Below, one piece after another: positions 33,040-43,455 of a stretch of DNA of 64,000 bases; within the stretch, counting starts at the first letter, position 1, and every line of letters begins with the position of its first letter. The position numbers were made by a program, and so were the translations under genes. Location: NCBI GenBank assembly GCA_023614405.1, contig CM042694.1, positions 479,791,392-479,855,391 on the forward strand. Direction: 5' to 3'. The notes under the pieces were generated by a model. It saw only the letters and a list, made by a program, of their open reading frames with translations. It was not told the DNA's origin and searched no databases. The DNA comes from Avena insularis. Lineage: Eukaryota; Streptophyta; Magnoliopsida; Poales; Poaceae.

Positions 33040-33861
33040 GAGAAAGAGACCATGTTGTTGTACATCTCTGCCACCAATCAGCTGGTCAACACTAAACTGG
33101 TGGTAGAATGAGCCAAAGATAATAAGGTCCATGGGGTGCAACGCCCAGTCTACTACCTTAGCATGGTCCTCACGCCAACAAAACAGCGGTACCCACACTA
33201 TCATAAGTTGGCTTACGGTGTCTTCATGACTGCACGACGACTGCGCCATTACTTCCAGGAGCACCCCATCATCGTGGTGAATGACGCTCCACTAGGATAC
33301 ATCCTCAACAACCCCGACGCCACGGGATGAGTCTCTCTATGGGGAATCAAACTGTCTCCATGATACATTACATACGAGAAGTGACTGGCAATCAAGTCAC
33401 AAGTTCTCCTAGACTTCCTCGTCCACTGGATGGAGAACCAGCTCCCAGACATGTCGATATGTCCTACCTATGGACAATGCACTTCAACAGATCCAAACAT
33501 CGAGAAGTAGCTAGCGCCAGTGTTATCCTGGCATCACCACAGGGTGACAAGATGAGATATGTTTTGCGAATGCAATTCCACGGCTCCAACAATAAAGATG
33601 AATACGAGGACCTGCTCCATGGGATGCGGATGGCCAAAGCCTGCGGTGCAACGTGACTCGTCATCTACGGTGACTCCAAGCTCGTGATGGACCAAACCAT
33701 GAACAAGTGCGATGCTCTGAGCGACAACATGATCGCTTACCGCAACCTCTACGACACACTCGAAGGAGACTTCGACGGTTGCGAACTGTTCCATGTAGGT
33801 CGCGAAAGCAACGAAGAGGCTGACACGCTGGCCAACATAGGATCCACATGTGCCCCGTTTT
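33040..33861 (+). pseudogene. T7 RNase H region, cut at T9
   Basis: Three ORF pieces follow each other: 33136-33330 (RPVYYLSMVL and RRLRHYFQEHPIIVVNDAPL, the RT-connection module), 33327-33656 (VILASPQGDKMRYVLRMQF and EDLLHGMRMAKACGAT) and 33684-33861 (MNKCDALSDNMIAYRN and ESNEEADTLANIGSTC). They represent RNase H with frame changes at about 33328 and 33657. The sequence stops sharply at about 33861 and copia sequence in the other orientation follows, so integrase and the 3' LTR are lost. Confidence 0.75.
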
Positions 33862-36372
33862 CTTGTTACAATGATTTTCCACTTCATCTTGAAAGTCTTT
33901 GAAATTTTTTCAAATGTTTCATACTTCTTCCTTATTAAGTAAATATACAGATATATTCACTCAAATTTTTGGAGAAAGCATATGAAGTCGAAAGATCCAC
34001 TGCACATGGCTACATATAATGGACTATATACATCAACATGCACAATGTCCAATAAGTTAGTCATCCATTCCTCTTTGGCCTATGAACGGAGTTTCAATTA
34101 TCTCGAGGAAAGTCTTACAAGCATCATTTGATCAAAATCAAAGACTCCAAAAATCCATCAACATGGAGTTTCTTCATGTTTTATTTCCAATATAATTTAA
34201 ACAGCGATGTCACTTCGTAAGTGATTTTTCAATCATTTGTCTTGCGACATTTTAGCATTAGTTTTATGGATGTGATTTCTCCAACTAGACTTGTAAAAGT
34301 TCATCCATCTTCTATGGAATACGGTAATTATTTGAACAACCATTGTTCTCATAATACTGGAACAAAATAACAATTCTTTATACAAATCTTGAAGGTAATC
34401 TTTGATGCCAATGAGAAACACAATAACACTTTATTTGTTTTCGATGAACATCATCACATATTCTCTTGATAGTTACTTAGGACATTGTAATGAATTGTGT
34501 CATTCTGTATGACATTTCATACCAACTAATTCGGTATCTAATACCCAAGAACCAAATTGTTTAACAAGAAAAGAATACAACCGTAACATGTATATCTTCT
34601 ATATACCTAAGCTGGTCATTTCTAGCCTTTCTCTTTTCTGCCAAATATTTTATAGATTCTCTTTCAGCATTTTCTTTTTCTTTAAAAGAATCTATCAACA
34701 TCAATAGTGGCGCAATACACATGACACATAGTCCAAAGCGTGTATATTCAAATACTAATATCTTTGGACTTGCACTTTGAAGTTGATCACCATCATCAAA
34801 CGTTTAGTGTTCTTTCAATCCATTCTTTAGTAATCTTTTAGTGTAGTAAACATTTTACCTACATCTTCTTTTTACCCTTATCAGGACAACTTTCATGATC
34901 AGGCTAGTATAGCCTATAAGGATGAATCACGAGTATAATATCAATTTCCAAAACCTTTTTGGAAAATTAGGATGTCTAGCGTCTCCAACCTTCTCAAATT
35001 CTCATACGATATGAGAATATGTATTTTGCCAAATTACTCTCTATCATGTTGCAACCTAAACATTGTTTCAGATGTCTCAATATCTTCCACACATGATGGT
35101 TTCTGAAACAATTCTTTTAGCTCCTAGATAACCTCGATATTAAAACAACTTTTGAATATCAAGAATCATGGAGGCAAACATGATACTTTAGATACTAGAA
35201 CTGGAATTGTTACTCTTGATTTAATACTATTTATTAAACTTCATGGAGTAAATAGAGTTTGCTGAAAGTTTTCAATAGTACTTCTAAACTTTAAATTGAC
35301 CCTTAAAACAATATGATACCACTTTGTAAAGCAAATATCCAGAATTCTACAGTTCTATTATCTCAAATAAAACTAAGTGCAAGATAGTAAACGTATGCCA
35401 ATGACTACAACAAATTATGCAAATTCATTTCGATTTTAGTTTATGGTAAATTGATTTCGACTAATCCAAATTACAAATGAACTCTCACTCAAAACCAACA
35501 TCCCTCGAAGTTGTTTTGGTGATTACATGAACCAAATCCACCACACCAAGTCCGATCATCACGTGAGTCGGTGTAGCTTCAAAGGCAAGCATCTATATGG
35601 GCATCATATCAACCATATGACTCATTCTTAACCTTTCGATCCGTGTTCTGAGGCTATGTTTGTACATGCTAGGCTCGCCAAGTAAGAACCTTAATACTTG
35701 TGTGTGTAAAAATGTCTTACACTCGTTGTATGAAAGCCTAGAGTAAAAAACATCCGATCATCACGTGGTGTCTTGAAACGACAAATTTTCTTAATGGTGC
35801 ATAATTAAGGAAGAACACATTTTATCTTGATATCTAAATGAGGGATCATCTTATAATGCTACTAAAACGCCAAACAAGCAATATAAGATGTAAACAAACA
35901 TCATATGCATAAAGTGAAATGATATGGTTCTTGCACTTGATCACTATCATGTGCATCGTGGTATGATCTTTATTATTTCTTTATGTGTAAGGCCAAGGTC
36001 TATAGAGCTTACACATTAGGTATGCTATAATTTTCAAGAGTATCAACGATACTTCAAATTATAACATTACCATATCATGATACTTGCTCAACAACAACTA
36101 AACTAGACGCTTCTAATTTATCAGTTGTGTGTTTTTACGTGGCTTAGGGCTTTTGAAGATAGAACCGGTCTTACCTACGAACATGGAACCAAAACTAGTT
36201 GCATGTCAAGCGTGGAATAGGTCTCATGTGCGAGGACATGTAAAGTTAGTCTGGGTTGCTTCATCCCACTATGCCACCAATATCCAAAATACATATGAGA
36301 TGCAATAACATGATCATCATCGCCACATACTCTTATGTGTTCTACCCGTGCAAAGCATCTACGCATAGATCA
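33862..36372 (-). pseudogene. T9 decayed copia body
   Basis: This 2.5 kb is AT-rich with no long ORF. It is the inverted counterpart of the 5' body of T4 and shares blocks such as CTTCATATGCTTTCTCCA and the ATGATGTTCATCG region. No domain limits can be set. It would have covered gag and the start of pol. Confidence 0.65.
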
Positions 36373-36385
36373 GGCTCTGATACCA
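36373..36385 (-). other. T9 primer binding site
   Basis: The minus strand reads TGGTATCAGAGCC, identical to that of T4, one base from the LTR end. Confidence 0.85.
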
Positions 36386-36386
36386 C

Positions 36387-37290
36387 TATTGGTTTCGCAG
36401 CATAGAAAACAAAAAATTTCCTACAATGTGAACAACTAAGCACCAAGATCTATCTACCTAGATACAATCAACATATGGATATACATCCATAGAGAACATA
36501 CCTTTAAAGCACGTTAAAGCGTTACGATGTTGTAGTCGTGGATGATGTAGTGGTACACTTGACGATCTCAAGATCGTGATGAAGTCCAGCGAGTCCAGCA
36601 GGTCCAGCACCAGCAAGTCCAGCACACACGTCCGGTACCCGACAACCTCCGTGTCCTCGCTCCAGCGATGCAGCGGAAGCAGCAACTCCTTTTAGACAAA
36701 GCCACCGAGAACATGTATTTCGCTAATCCGAGACCATGAGGAATAATTCTAAAGGGAGTGAGAGATCCTTCACGGGGAGGTGTGAGAATGGAGGAGGAGG
36801 GGAGATCCTTTTATAGGAGGAGGGGACAGCCCCCATGGCTCCATGCGCATGAGCATGGCGCGCCTCCACCTCTCCCTCCATAATGGTGAGTGGAGCTTCC
36901 ACTTAGCTCATTGCCATTAATTCCATCTTCACTCAAAGTTGTATTAATTTTCACCAAAATTAATGCATCTCTCATTTAAAAACAATTTTATTTATTTTAT
37001 TCAGAATGTTTGTTAATTATTTCACATAAAACCCTGCATCATTTCAATATCACATTTAGAACTAGTTTCTGCAATTTCACCCGAAACAATTTCGGTTTTC
37101 ATTGAAATGATTCCAGCGTTTTCTTAAATTTTTATCTGAAACATATTTGCTCCAAATAGTGTCGGTATCCCTTAAGTGTGTTACTCTACGGTTCGCGAAT
37201 AATGCAGAGATGATAGAGACCCCTCTCTGATCAATAATCAGCAGTGGGACCTAGATATCCGTACGGACTCCACACATTCAACGATGACTT
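36387..37290 (-). repeat. T9 5' LTR, 3' part only
   Basis: About 0.9 kb aligns with the last half of the T4 and T8 LTRs. The inner terminus reads (minus) GCGAAACCAATA, a mutated CCCAACA-type end. The minus TATA box TATAAAA is at 36809-36815. The outer half is missing. Confidence 0.8.
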
Positions 37291-38135
37291 GTCACTGACC
37301 GAATTTGGAGTGAAAAAAAATTATCTGAAAATAAGGACTAGAAAATTTCTTTCAATTGATTAGAGCATAACTAAAAATTTTGTACACAAATGGCTTTAAT
37401 ATGAATTAATACCAACGTGAATATAAATTTTAGTTTTTTTTGTTCCTCAAGTTAGATTCTCTTTTTTGGACTTCCGCGTATTAAAATCTTCTCCTTTAAA
37501 TTGGTTTGGATTTATTAATTTCTTTTTATTTTTCTTCTTTCCAAAAATTCCAATGGATCTGGTCTCGCAGCCATGCACGTGCATGTAAGTGCATCATGTC
37601 TATATCTATAACTTCTCTTCCTCTTGTGTTTCTTTCTATTTATTTCTCATGTATGTATATGTGCATGTACCGAGTCATTAGTAGCTTGTGTTCTGCTTTC
37701 TTTTTCTTTCTTTCTATACGTGTATAAGCATGCAGCGAGTCTTGCTATCTCTCTCACCTTGGCATTTTCTTTTTCTTGTTCTGTCGATCACCAAGTTGTC
37801 CAGCAGCCTTTGGTTCCCTTTAGTAGCACTGAATCGTTCCTGCTGACACAGCCGAGCTAGCACAGGAGGACTCTCCGACGGAAACCACGCAGCGATCGAT
37901 CTATTCATACGCACTCACGGGACAGTACTGAATCTCGGCAAACCACATGTACACCTGGGTTGTACAAAAACGAAGCGTCCACTGCCACCAGCTGAAGAGC
38001 CACACTGTTCTTCATATCCCGCATGTACGCACACACGAATAGCAGGGAAAAAGCCAGTTTGAAACGCCAGCCCAAACCAGAAACTGCTCCACAGTACCTC
38101 GCATTCATTCTCTCTTTAATCCCATCAACAAGAGC
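37291..38135. other. Unassigned, possibly low-copy DNA
   Basis: About 845 bp lies between the broken LTR of T9 and the 3' LTR of T10. It has a T-rich, CT-rich left part (37420-37780) and a more balanced right part (37780-38135). I recognise no LTR end, primer site or protein motif. Short ORFs on both strands are not convincing. The last five bases AGAGC would be the T10 target copy, but the partner is lost. It may be the only non-LTR-element DNA in the interior of the window. Confidence 0.4.
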
Positions 38136-38632
38136 TGTCGTGGAAATGGCCACGGTAATCGCTGCCACTGGCAGCGATTGAGTGTTTCGTGATAAAGAGT
38201 TGGCGGTCATCTGCGGTGCGAGATAGGGACGGATGCACGTGGATTTACCTAGGTTCGGCTCTCCGGAGGGTAAAGACCTACTTCTGCTAGATTAGATTAT
38301 TGGAGAGCGAGTTACAGGGGTGGCGAGCTCGGCGACTATGCTGCAAGTTGCTTGAAAGGGTGTATAATGGAACGTGAGTCTCTAGGATACCCTAGGAAGG
38401 TTTATATATGAAGCACCTCGCTAGGGTTTACAAGTTACAACCGAACAAGATAAGGATTCAGAGGTTTTGACCTAATCCGACTGGGCTTCTGTTACGCTCC
38501 TGGCCTCCAGTCGCCAGCCGCCGGGCTTCTCCTTCCGTTGTTGTCCAGTCGCCATCCTCCAGGCGCACTCACAGGCCTTTCGGCCCAATCGGAACGTCCT
38601 GCTGGGCATACTCCTTTGGCATATCCCCATCA
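38136..38632 (-). repeat. T10 3' LTR (497 bp)
   Basis: It begins TGTCGTGGAAATGGCC and ends ATATCCCCATCA on the plus strand, aligned with the T3 5' LTR. The minus TATA box TATATAAA is at 38401-38408. A perfect 10-bp inverted repeat lies at 38157-38179, which T3 lacks. Confidence 0.85.
38157..38179. repeat. Perfect palindrome in T10 LTR
   Basis: The arms AATCGCTGCC and GGCAGCGATT surround the 3-base loop ACT, 21 bases from the LTR end. Confidence 0.7.
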
Positions 38633-38647
38633 GTAGTCCCCGAAGCC
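38633..38647 (-). other. T10 polypurine tract
   Basis: The minus strand reads GGCTTCGGGGACTAC directly before the 3' LTR start TGATGGGG. This is the expected second-strand primer site and proves that the LTR at 38136 is the 3' LTR. Confidence 0.7.
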
Positions 38648-38959
38648 ATTGTTGATGCAGGCGCAGGCGTCCTTTTGGCGTTCGGAGCAGGCGAGCCCAA
38701 TTTGGGCGTCCAGTCGAGTCGGCGATGGACTCCATCAGAACCAAGGAGAATTTCCCCATGTTTCCATTCGCTGCCCCAATGAGTGTTACTGCCACCAAGT
38801 CGTCGTTTTAGCGAGTGGAAAAGACTGGCGGGTAGCGGGTGAAAATAAAGGAGTTGGACCGTCAAACCTGGTCAAACTATCCGTTGGAATTTCCAACGGT
38901 AACTTCGGCGTAATTACCGTGAGTAACGGTTATCCCGATTTTGGCGGGTGGCGCTCCCA

Positions 38960-38965
38960 TATAAG
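38960..38965 (+). promoter_or_regulatory. TATA box of the antisense gene in T10
   Basis: TATAAG in the context CCCATATAAGGGGAGTG lies 141 bases before the ATG at 39101 and 328 bases from the LTR. A start of transcription near 38990 would give a leader of about 110 bases rich in TC, as plant leaders often are. The context is GC-rich upstream. This is inference from position and motif. Confidence 0.5.
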
Positions 38966-39100
38966 GGGAGTGATGGTTCAGCTTTGCAGACCTTCTCTGT
39001 ATTCGTCATTCTTCCTCATTCGTTCTTCCTGTCTCCAATCTCTCTGCCTATATTCTTCCGATTTGTCCTTTCCGCGTCGTGCGATTCCACATCCTACCCG

Positions 39101-42100
39101 ATGGCGCCTCCCAAAGGCTTATGGGGGAAATCCAAGTGTACCACAGCCTAGCTTAAATCTTTCGAAGATGCCGGAGTACTCCGCAAGGGGAACTGGCGGG
39201 TTCCACCCTCCTCCGAGACCGAGCCAAAGCCGTGACCTGGCGAATTCATCTGCTTCTCCAGTCATCTTGAGAGGGGTCTGGGATTCCCTACTTCACTCTT
39301 CTTCCGCCGCTTCTGCACGTACTATGCGATCAAGCCATCGGATCTTGGTCCGCACAACATCGAGCAGCTGGTGATGTTCGTCGCCTTCTGCGAATGCTAC
39401 CTCGGCTGTAGGCCGTACTTCCCGCTGTAGCTGGAACTCTTCCACAGCCGCATCGGGCGCGAGGCGTCCGGTGGCTTGATGTTGGCCGCAGGTGGCGTCA
39501 CATTCCAACTGAAGCCAAAGGCCAATTTCGTCAAGCTCCTCCTGCCGAAGAAGGCCGCCAGCGAGTGGAAGAAGAGCTGGTTCTACGTCAAAGAGGCCAC
39601 TCCCTCCAACGAGGTAGCTCTTCCCGAATTCGTCGCCGAGAGGAGAGAGCCTCGCCGGTTGGCGCCTAAGAAGCTTCCCGAAGATCAGCGGATGGCCATC
39701 GTGGAAATGATGGACCAGATCCAGAAGGTGAAGGACCAGGGGTTGATTCCGATCAACCTCTACAACTGCTGGCTCCGGCGGTACCTGGTTCCGCTGGCGG
39801 CTCGGCCGCACTGGATGTACGAGTACAGCGGGAAGCAGGATCCATCCCGAACCGGCAAGGAATCATGGGAGGCCGAGGACTACAGGCCGCCCTGAAGAAG
39901 ATCACCGATGCAGAGTTCACTAGTGTGGCGATCGGGGTCGCCACGTACACTCCTGTGAAGAACGAAGCCCCTACAGTAAGTTCTCTTCCCAGTCGTTGTG
40001 TCCGTATTTCAGTCCTCAGTCTCTGCGTTTGGTGTTTCACTCACGGTGGTTCTCAGCTTTTTCAGGTGTTGGAGGGCTGGCTCCCTCCGCTCGATGAAGA
40101 GGTTCCCCAGGAGCTGGAGGAAGGCTCCGAGGGTGATTCTTTCGACATCGACGGGGAGGAGGAGGAGGTTCCTCCTCCAGCTCCTATGGCTTGCAAGACC
40201 CGCATGCAGAAGCAACATGAGTTCGAGGCGAGCCGTAGCCTGGACGAACACGACGGAGGCGACGAGGTCGCGCAGGAGCACACGTCCCGGCGTACTGCTA
40301 CGCCTTCAAAGCCCGTACGCAAGCCCAAGTCACCAGCGAAGGGGCCAACGTCACTGTCCAAATCGGCGGTGGTGTTCGAGTCGGATGACGACTCCGATGA
40401 CGAAGATTCCCCCGAAGTCTCGCGCAAGGCTCCAAAGGGCGCGATCCCGACGAAGGGGTTAGAGGGTGAGGACACTGAGGTGGTGGTAGAGGTTCCCCTG
40501 GCGGCGATTGCGCCGATAGTCTCGGGAGTTCCAAGCCAAGAAGCGGCTGAGGCGATGACATCCAAGTCGCCGCAGCCGTCAAGGGCGGCCGCGTCGGAGC
40601 CACAGATCCCGGTGACTGCGGCTTCATCGTCGAGGAAGCCCGCGGTTTCGTGGGCTTCAGACGTCTTCGAGAGGAGGCTCACTCGCAAGTTGGGCCCTGA
40701 GTTGGACAAGCCCGCCCACATCAGTATCGGGCTTTGCGTCCTTCCGGTCGCTAAGTGAGTACTGCTCCTTCATCCCGATTCGCCTCGCTCTTTTGTATTG
40801 TCATTATGTTGACTGTGGGAACTCGTGCAGGTCGGGGGCCAAGAAGATTGGCCGTCCTTCGGTGGCTAAGATTCCATCGGCCGCCCCTACGGGAGAGGGC
40901 GACCTCCCCAAGAAGAGAAAGGCCGCCGGAGATGTGGCGACCACGGAAGGCGCGAAGAAGCAGAAGGGGGGCGCTGACGATGCCATAGTCAAGGACAGCG
41001 CCGCGGAGCCCAAAGCTGCGCTAGTTGCCGAAGAGGTGGTGGCGACGCAATCGGAACCAGTACTGGCCGTGTCCATGCCGGAAGCGCCGGCCCCGACAAC
41101 TAGTGCCCCTGCCAGAGCGTCGGCGACGTTCCCTGCTTCATGGCGAGGGGGTTTCCAGGTGTGGCGGATACTCAGTCTCCGCAAAGTCTAGAGATCGTGG
41201 ATGCAGACATTGGGCCCCGTCGCGGGTGCACTTCCTTCATGATCCCGTCGACTGACGCCAGAGAACTTCACAGGATGCTTGGCGCACCTATTCAGGTATG
41301 TCCAGTCCCCGAGTTCCTAGTCGCTGAATTTCAGCGGCTGGGAACTGAACTTCTTGCTCCTCTCCAGTCCCCAAATTCCTAGTCGCTGAATTTCAGTGGC
41401 TAGGAATTGAGTTTCTTTCTCCATCTCTAGTCCCCGAGTTCCCGGTCGCTGAATTTTAGCGTCTAGGAACTGGGTTTTGTTTTGTCAAATGCTGAGGTGT
41501 GTTGTTTGTTTGCAGGGATTGCAAAGGGAATCGACCGATCGGCAGGCCGCGAGAGAGCGCTTGGAGCGTGACTTGCGCGAAGCCCAAGAGGCGAACCAGC
41601 GGCTTCAAGAAACTGTTGGTGAGTATCTGTTTGTTTTTCTTTTCTTCTGTCAGGTGTGAGCTAGTGGTGTACAGCATGCTGATGGTTTCTCTTGCAGATG
41701 GTTTCCTGGCTGCGATTTCCAAGGCCCGCGAGGGGTATGTCCGAGTCACCAAGATGGATGCAGCGAATGGACGAATAGCCTCCCTGGTCCAAGACTTGGA
41801 GGAGGCGAGAGCGGCCTTAGTTTCTTCGGAGGAACGAGCGAAGGCTGCTGTTGCTGCGGTTGAGGAAGAACGCAAAGCCACGGATTCCATCATCGTGGGG
41901 CTGCATAACGAGCAAACCGCCCTGGAGAAGCACGTCACGGAGAACTGCCGCAAACTTCTTGGTGAGTCTCCGTCTTTGCTTGACTCGTTTGTCGAGTCCC
42001 TGATTGGGGGTTTTCATAGTTTCACTTAGGCCTGATTTTGCAGCTGTGATAGGCCAAAGCAATCCGGTGGTGTAGACCTACAATGCTTCACAGTGCGTGA

Positions 42101-42617
42101 CTGCCGTGGTGAACGCGGCCACGGCTTCGCCAAAGCGCCCAAGCAGCTCTTCGGGCATGTCCTCATCGGGTTATTCCCGGGGCTTACAGATGTGTGGCGC
42201 TATCTGGAGGAGGTGCCTGTCGTCGTGGAGTGGATGACGCGCTCAGCGTTCAGGCGCGAGGCCACCACAGCATTGAGCTTAGGTCTCGCCCACTTCCTCG
42301 ACAACTTCGACCTTGACGACGTGACGAGTGGCTACCCATCAGCGACCGGCATGGTGGAGATGTCGGAGGTGCTGAAGCTGACCACGAAGGCCGCTCCTTA
42401 CGCTGATCGGGTCTTGGCGATGGGGGATCTGCTGCCGTACCAGGAGACGGTGTTGGCGCCTGGCGACCCCGAGCCGGAGCACCGCGACATGAAGTCGGAG
42501 CAGCCCTTCCAATCGTCGTTGTCGAAGTCGCTGACGATGTATCCAATGAACCCGTGGCAGCCTTTTGTTCGTCTCAAGGGGGGTGGCGCTGCTTCTTCAT
42601 CAGGGCCTGTGGAGTAA
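39101..42617 (+). pseudogene. Antisense spliced gene of T10 (putative gypsy-type transposon/Transposase_28-like protein)
   Basis: The gene lies on the strand opposite to gag-pol. Proposed exons: 39101-39975, 40066-40754, 40831-41295, 41516-41618, 41698-41962, 42044-42617, all with GT-AG introns of 76-220 bp. Exon 1 begins MAPPKGLWGKSK and carries the N-terminal domain known in grass annotation as putative gypsy type transposon: HLERGLGFPTSLFFRRFCTY, HNIEQLVMFVAFCECYLGC, RYLVPLAARPHWMYEY. Exons 2-3 are acidic, then Ser/Pro/Lys-rich with basic stretches (KKRKAAGD) that could be nuclear signals. Exons 4-5 form a long coiled coil (RERLERDLREAQEANQRLQE, LEEARAALVSSEERAKAAVA). Exon 6 adds a conserved end (GLTDVWRYLEEVP, SGYPSATGMVEMSEVLKL). 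About 990 codons. Three in-frame stops (39149, 39233, 39428) and frameshifts near 39885, 41120 and 42125 make it a pseudogene. The function is unknown in the family. Confidence 0.75.
41302..41480. repeat. Hairpin-forming minisatellite in intron 3 of the antisense gene
   Basis: Three units of about 60 bp start at about 41305, 41367 and 41428 with AGTCCCCGAGTTCC or a close variant. Each continues with a near-perfect inverted repeat: GTTCCTAGTCGCTGAA against TTCAGCGGCTGGGAAC in unit 1, with 14 of 16 bases paired. The repeats fill most of the 220-bp intron. Confidence 0.75.
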
Positions 42618-42747
42618 ACAATGTAGTTGTCCAATTTGTGAAGTATGCCAAGTGGCGAATGCTGTAAAATATTTTGCAATATATGCCAAGGGGAGTCAAT
42701 CGACTTGTATTGCGACTAGGATCGTGCGGTGTATTTGTTTTTGGTTG

Positions 42748-42945
42748 AGCGAGTCCCCGAGCGCGTCCGCCCTTTAATGGGGTATAACTCGATTGTATAC
42801 TTTTGTGTATTGTTTTGGTTTAGGCACTATTTTTTATCTCTCGCATATTCTGAGTGGCGAGTCCCCGAGCGCGAGTAGGGTTGGCTTGTAAGCGAGTCCC
42901 CGAGCGCGAGTTGGACTGACTTGTAAGCGAGTCCCCGAGCACGGT
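42748..42945. repeat. Direct repeats with AGTCCCCGAGCGCG core
   Basis: Copies of GCGAGTCCCCGAGCGCG occur at about 42749, 42857, 42892 and 42927. The copies at 42857 and 42892 are full 35-bp tandem units that end in TTGTAA. The core resembles the T10 polypurine tract and the intron 3 repeat. The stretch lies between the antisense gene and the pol stop. Confidence 0.7.
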
Positions 42946-43455
42946 ACCCGGCTACGTTGGTCATGTTCCTTTTGCAGGTTGTGAATGCGTTGTTTGTAAC
43001 GCGTCTCCTCCCCTGGCCCGGAGAGCCAGTCGCTTGGCGAGTCCTAGGCAGCTCTCTTACTTGGTGTGTTCCCGAGGCGCGTGGTGGTTCCCGTTTTGCG
43101 GGGTCCCCGTGCGTGGTACTTAACCGTTCGAGTCGCTTTGCACGAGGATGGGAGGGACAGGTTGCTGTGAGAAGCGTGTACCGCTTGTCTTGGCCCAGTG
43201 GGCCAGTCGGGCTAGGCGACTCCAATGGCGGCTCTAGGTTGGCGTTTTCGTGGACGAACCAAGGCCCGAATACTTCCGGTGCCCTTGTGTCGCACTACTT
43301 AGCCGTGTCGGTCGCTCGACCAGAGGTTGACTTCCGTAAGTAGCGTATTGCTAATATGTATGAGTGCGAGTGGCACAAGAATATGGCGAGTGGACACAAT
43401 TTGTGTGATCCGGATGAATTTCATTATATATGCCAGTGGAGTACAATGCGAGGTT
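42946..43455. other. T10 spacer between antisense gene and pol end
   Basis: About 0.5 kb without convincing coding sequence. It has scattered CGAGTCC, GTCCCCGTGCG and TTCCCGAGGCGCG variants of the neighbouring repeat. It should hold the 3' ends of both convergent transcripts. No clear polyadenylation signal is seen. Confidence 0.4.

Larger units (their letters stand above)
28221..33861 (+). mobile_element. T7: Tat-type Ty3/gypsy element, plus strand, truncated
   Basis: It consists of 28221-28907 and 30564-33861, split by T8. Order on the plus strand is gag, protease, RT, RNase H, then a sharp cut at about 33861 where T9 begins. The start of the element is missing here because T3 was inserted in its gag; the 5' LTR should lie beyond the left edge. 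The many stops and altered catalytic residues suggest that it is older than T3 and T10. RT motifs (CPKDHFPLSRIDQIIKSTAG) place it in the Tat lineage. Confidence 0.8.
33862..37290 (-). mobile_element. T9: truncated copia element of the T4 family
   Basis: The minus strand reads part of an LTR (36387-37290), the primer site, and about 2.5 kb of body that matches T4 (about 10965-13540) in inverted orientation. Both ends are truncated: the LTR is cut at about 37290, within the block that in T4 reads GAAGTCATCG, and the body stops at 33861 in front of the integrase end. No ORF of size is left. The upstream half of the LTR, the rest of pol and the 3' LTR are missing, and no target duplication is visible. 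Confidence 0.8.

Noticed and set aside
40062..40721. 219-codon minus-strand ORF over exon 2 of the antisense gene, and 39293-39811
   Set aside because: The Ser/Thr-rich, low-complexity composition is the mirror of the plus-strand acidic and Ser/Pro-rich exon. Splice sites and conserved domain are on the plus strand.
42748..42945. Regularly repeated GCGAGTCCCCGAGCGCG units as a possible CRISPR array
   Set aside because: There are only about four copies with unequal spacing, direct tandem units without unique spacers, and a plant retrotransposon context.
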